Below are positions 5,773-6,899 of a stretch of 6,899 bases of DNA, piece after piece. Within the stretch, counting starts at the first letter, position 1, and every line of letters starts with the position of its first letter. The notes under the pieces were generated by a model, which ran no database searches, was not told where the DNA came from, and saw nothing but the letters and a program-made list of their open reading frames with translations. The DNA is taken from assembly GCA_021767525.1 (NCBI GenBank), contig JAASTF010000164.1:1-6899 (forward strand). Reading direction: 5' to 3'. The translations under genes were made by a program, and so were the position numbers. This stretch comes from Paracoccaceae bacterium (GTDB taxonomy: Bacteria; Pseudomonadota; Alphaproteobacteria; Rhodobacterales; Rhodobacteraceae).

Positions 5773-5837
5773 GGGCGTCCGCGGCATTTCCGCGTCTTGT
5801 GCCGAAATCGGTTATGGTCAGCCGCGCACGGCTTTTG

Positions 5838-5843
5838 TATAGA
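5838..5843 (+). promoter_or_regulatory. Possible -10 element upstream of DAHP synthase
   Basis: TATAGA on the plus strand lies 38 nt before the DAHP synthase ATG. The hexamer 17 nt upstream (TGGTCA, 5815-5820) is a poor -35. If used, the transcript would start near 5850, at the edge of the mini-ORF at 5852, which would then be almost leaderless. The element overlaps the AGAGG that would otherwise serve as that mini-ORF's ribosome site, so the two readings compete. Confidence 0.3.
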
Positions 5844-5851
5844 GGCCACTC

Positions 5852-5884
5852 ATGCAACACGTGCAGACCGGAGAGCGAAGATGA
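5852..5884 (+). CDS. Possible 10-residue leader ORF overlapping the DAHP synthase start
   Basis: ATG at 5852 opens a 10-codon frame (MQHVQTGERR) whose TGA (5882-5884) overlaps the ATG of the DAHP synthase gene (5881-5883) as ATGA. AGAGG at 5841-5845 lies 6 nt before this ATG, a good Shine-Dalgarno spacing. The arrangement suits translational coupling or a leader peptide. The peptide contains no Trp, Tyr or Phe, so classic aromatic amino acid attenuation by codon starvation is not indicated. It may be a chance ORF, since the main gene has its own GGAGAG site. Confidence 0.3.
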   Translation: MQHVQTGERR

Positions 5885-6899
5885 CCGAGTGGCAAAAGAG
5901 CGATTGGCGCCAAAAGCCCCGGGTTCAGATGCCCGATTATGGCGATGCAGGCGAATTGACCGCTGTCGAGGCGCAGCTGTCGCAATATCCGCCGCTGGTC
6001 TTTGCCGGTGAGGCGCGCAAGCTGAAAAAGCAACTGGGCGCAGCCGCGCGCGGCGAGGCGTTCCTGCTGCAGGGTGGCGATTGTGCCGAGGCGTTCGATC
6101 AATTCAGCGCCAATGCGATCCGCGACACGTTCAAGGTGATGCTGCAGATGGCAATGGTTCTGACCTATGGCGCCAAGGTGCCGGTGGTCAAGGTGGGCCG
6201 GATGGCCGGCCAATTCGCCAAGCCGCGCAGCGCGCCGACCGAGGTTGTGGATGGCGTCGAACTGCCCAGCTATCGCGGCGACATCATCAACGAGCTGGCC
6301 TTTACCCCCGAGGCACGCATCCCCGATCCGAAAAAGATGCTGCAGGCCTATACCCAGGCGGCGGCCACGCTGAACCTGCTGCGCGCCTTTTCGACCGGTG
6401 GCTATGCCGATGTGCACCAGGTGCACCAGTGGACCCTGGGCTTTACCGAGGGCGAGAAGGCCGAAAAATACCGCGACATGGCCAACCGCATCAGCGACAC
6501 GCTGGATTTCATGACCGCCGCGGGCATCACCAGCGCGGGCAACCACGCGCTGCAGACGGTCGATTTCTACACCAGCCACGAGGCGCTGTTGCTGGAATAC
6601 GAAGAGGCGTTGACGCGGCTTGATTCCACCAGCGGCAAATGGCTGGCGGGCTCGGGCCACATGGTCTGGATCGGTGACCGCACGCGGCAGCCCGACGGCG
6701 CGCATGTGGAATTCTGCCGGGGTGTACTGAACCCGATCGGGTTGAAATGCGGCCCCACCATGACCGCCGAGGACCTGAAGGTTCTGATGGCCAAGCTGAA
6801 CCCGGAAAACGAGGCCGGGCGCCTGACGCTGATCGCGCGGTTCGGGGCGGGCAAGGTGGCCGAGCACCTGCCGCGCCTGATCGAAACGGTGCGCGCCGA
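5881..6899 (+). CDS. aroG: Class II 3-deoxy-7-phosphoheptulonate (DAHP) synthase (3' end missing)
   Basis: This cytoplasmic enzyme condenses phosphoenolpyruvate and erythrose 4-phosphate to DAHP, the first step of the shikimate pathway. 339 complete codons are visible of about 455-460 expected, and the frame is open at the right edge. Seen: TEWQKSDWRQKP (2-13), LLQGGDCAEAF (62-72), where Cys68 corresponds to the metal-ligand Cys of class II enzymes, KVGRMAGQFAKPRS (104-117) with PEP-site basic residues, YRGDIIN (131-137), STGGYADVHQVHQW (171-184), FYTSHEALLLEYE (229-241), and LAGSGHMVWIGDRTRQ (255-270) followed by NPIGLKCGPTM (284-294). The remaining metal ligands, in the DPMHGN region and beyond, lie outside the window. 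The start at 5881 has GGAGAG (5870-5875) 5 nt upstream. The class is quite different from E. coli AroF/G/H (class I). The gene symbol follows common usage for class II enzymes. It is divergent from the GlxA-family regulator; whether that protein regulates it is unknown. Confidence 0.96.
   Translation, partial: MTEWQKSDWRQKPRVQMPDYGDAGELTAVEAQLSQYPPLVFAGEARKLKKQLGAAARGEAFLLQGGDCAEAFDQFSANAIRDTFKVMLQMAMVLTYGAKVPVVKVGRMAGQFAKPRSAPTEVVDGVELPSYRGDIINELAFTPEARIPDPKKMLQAYTQAAATLNLLRAFSTGGYADVHQVHQWTLGFTEGEKAEKYRDMANRISDTLDFMTAAGITSAGNHALQTVDFYTSHEALLLEYEEALTRLDSTSGKWLAGSGHMVWIGDRTRQPDGAHVEFCRGVLNPIGLKCGPTMTAEDLKVLMAKLNPENEAGRLTLIARFGAGKVAEHLPRLIETVRA

Noticed and set aside
5780..5794. CGCGG-N5-CCGCG inverted repeat in the regulator/aroG divergent region as an operator
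   Set aside because: The arms are only 5 bp of pure GC in GC-rich DNA, with no second copy, and AraC-type regulators usually bind direct or longer repeats.
5820..5836. AGCCG/CGGCT stem followed by TTTT, a possible attenuator before DAHP synthase
   Set aside because: The stem has only 5 bp and the T-run is 4 nt, too weak for a terminator; the region more likely belongs to the promoter.

Overview
The window looks like chromosomal DNA of an alphaproteobacterium, most likely Rhodobacterales (Roseobacter/Rhodobacter-like). The pointers are high GC with strong third-position GC bias, a LIV-type ABC operon with closely related family members typical of that order, a GbdR-like GlxA/AraC regulator, and a class II (plant-type) DAHP synthase. 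Taxonomy is inferred from protein style alone. I see no mobile element, CRISPR array, tRNA or rRNA. No gap between genes exceeds about 175 bases.

Layout. Positions 1-3009, minus strand: an uptake cluster read right to left. It holds a very basic 72-aa protein of unknown function (2791-3009), a periplasmic LIV-type substrate-binding protein (1516-2697), a LivG-type ATPase (626-1426), and a LivF-type ATPase (1-492) that runs off the left edge. The permease genes are presumably further left. Each intercistronic gap carries GC-rich inverted repeats. The strongest is a perfect 12-bp stem with a 4-nt loop just after the binding-protein gene, a typical device for expressing the binding protein above the ATPases.

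Positions 3183-4286, plus strand: a secreted PQQ-type soluble aldose sugar dehydrogenase, divergent from the uptake cluster. It is tail-to-tail, with a 25-base overlap, with a minus-strand pair. That pair is a GlxA/GbdR-like regulator (4711-5709) followed by a GNAT acetyltransferase (4262-4714) that starts at TTG inside the regulator's stop codon. The GNAT lacks about 25 residues covering the acetyl-CoA-binding core and may be a decaying or non-catalytic gene.

Positions 5881-6899, plus strand: the N-terminal three quarters of class II DAHP synthase, the first step of the shikimate pathway. It is preceded by a possible 10-codon leader ORF whose stop overlaps its ATG.

The genes form several independent transcription units (nutrient uptake, periplasmic sugar oxidation, regulator plus acetyltransferase, aromatic biosynthesis) and not one pathway. 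I did not find a clearly new multi-gene system. The items most worth checking are the gutted GNAT, the leader ORF before DAHP synthase, the basic small protein and the intercistronic hairpin.
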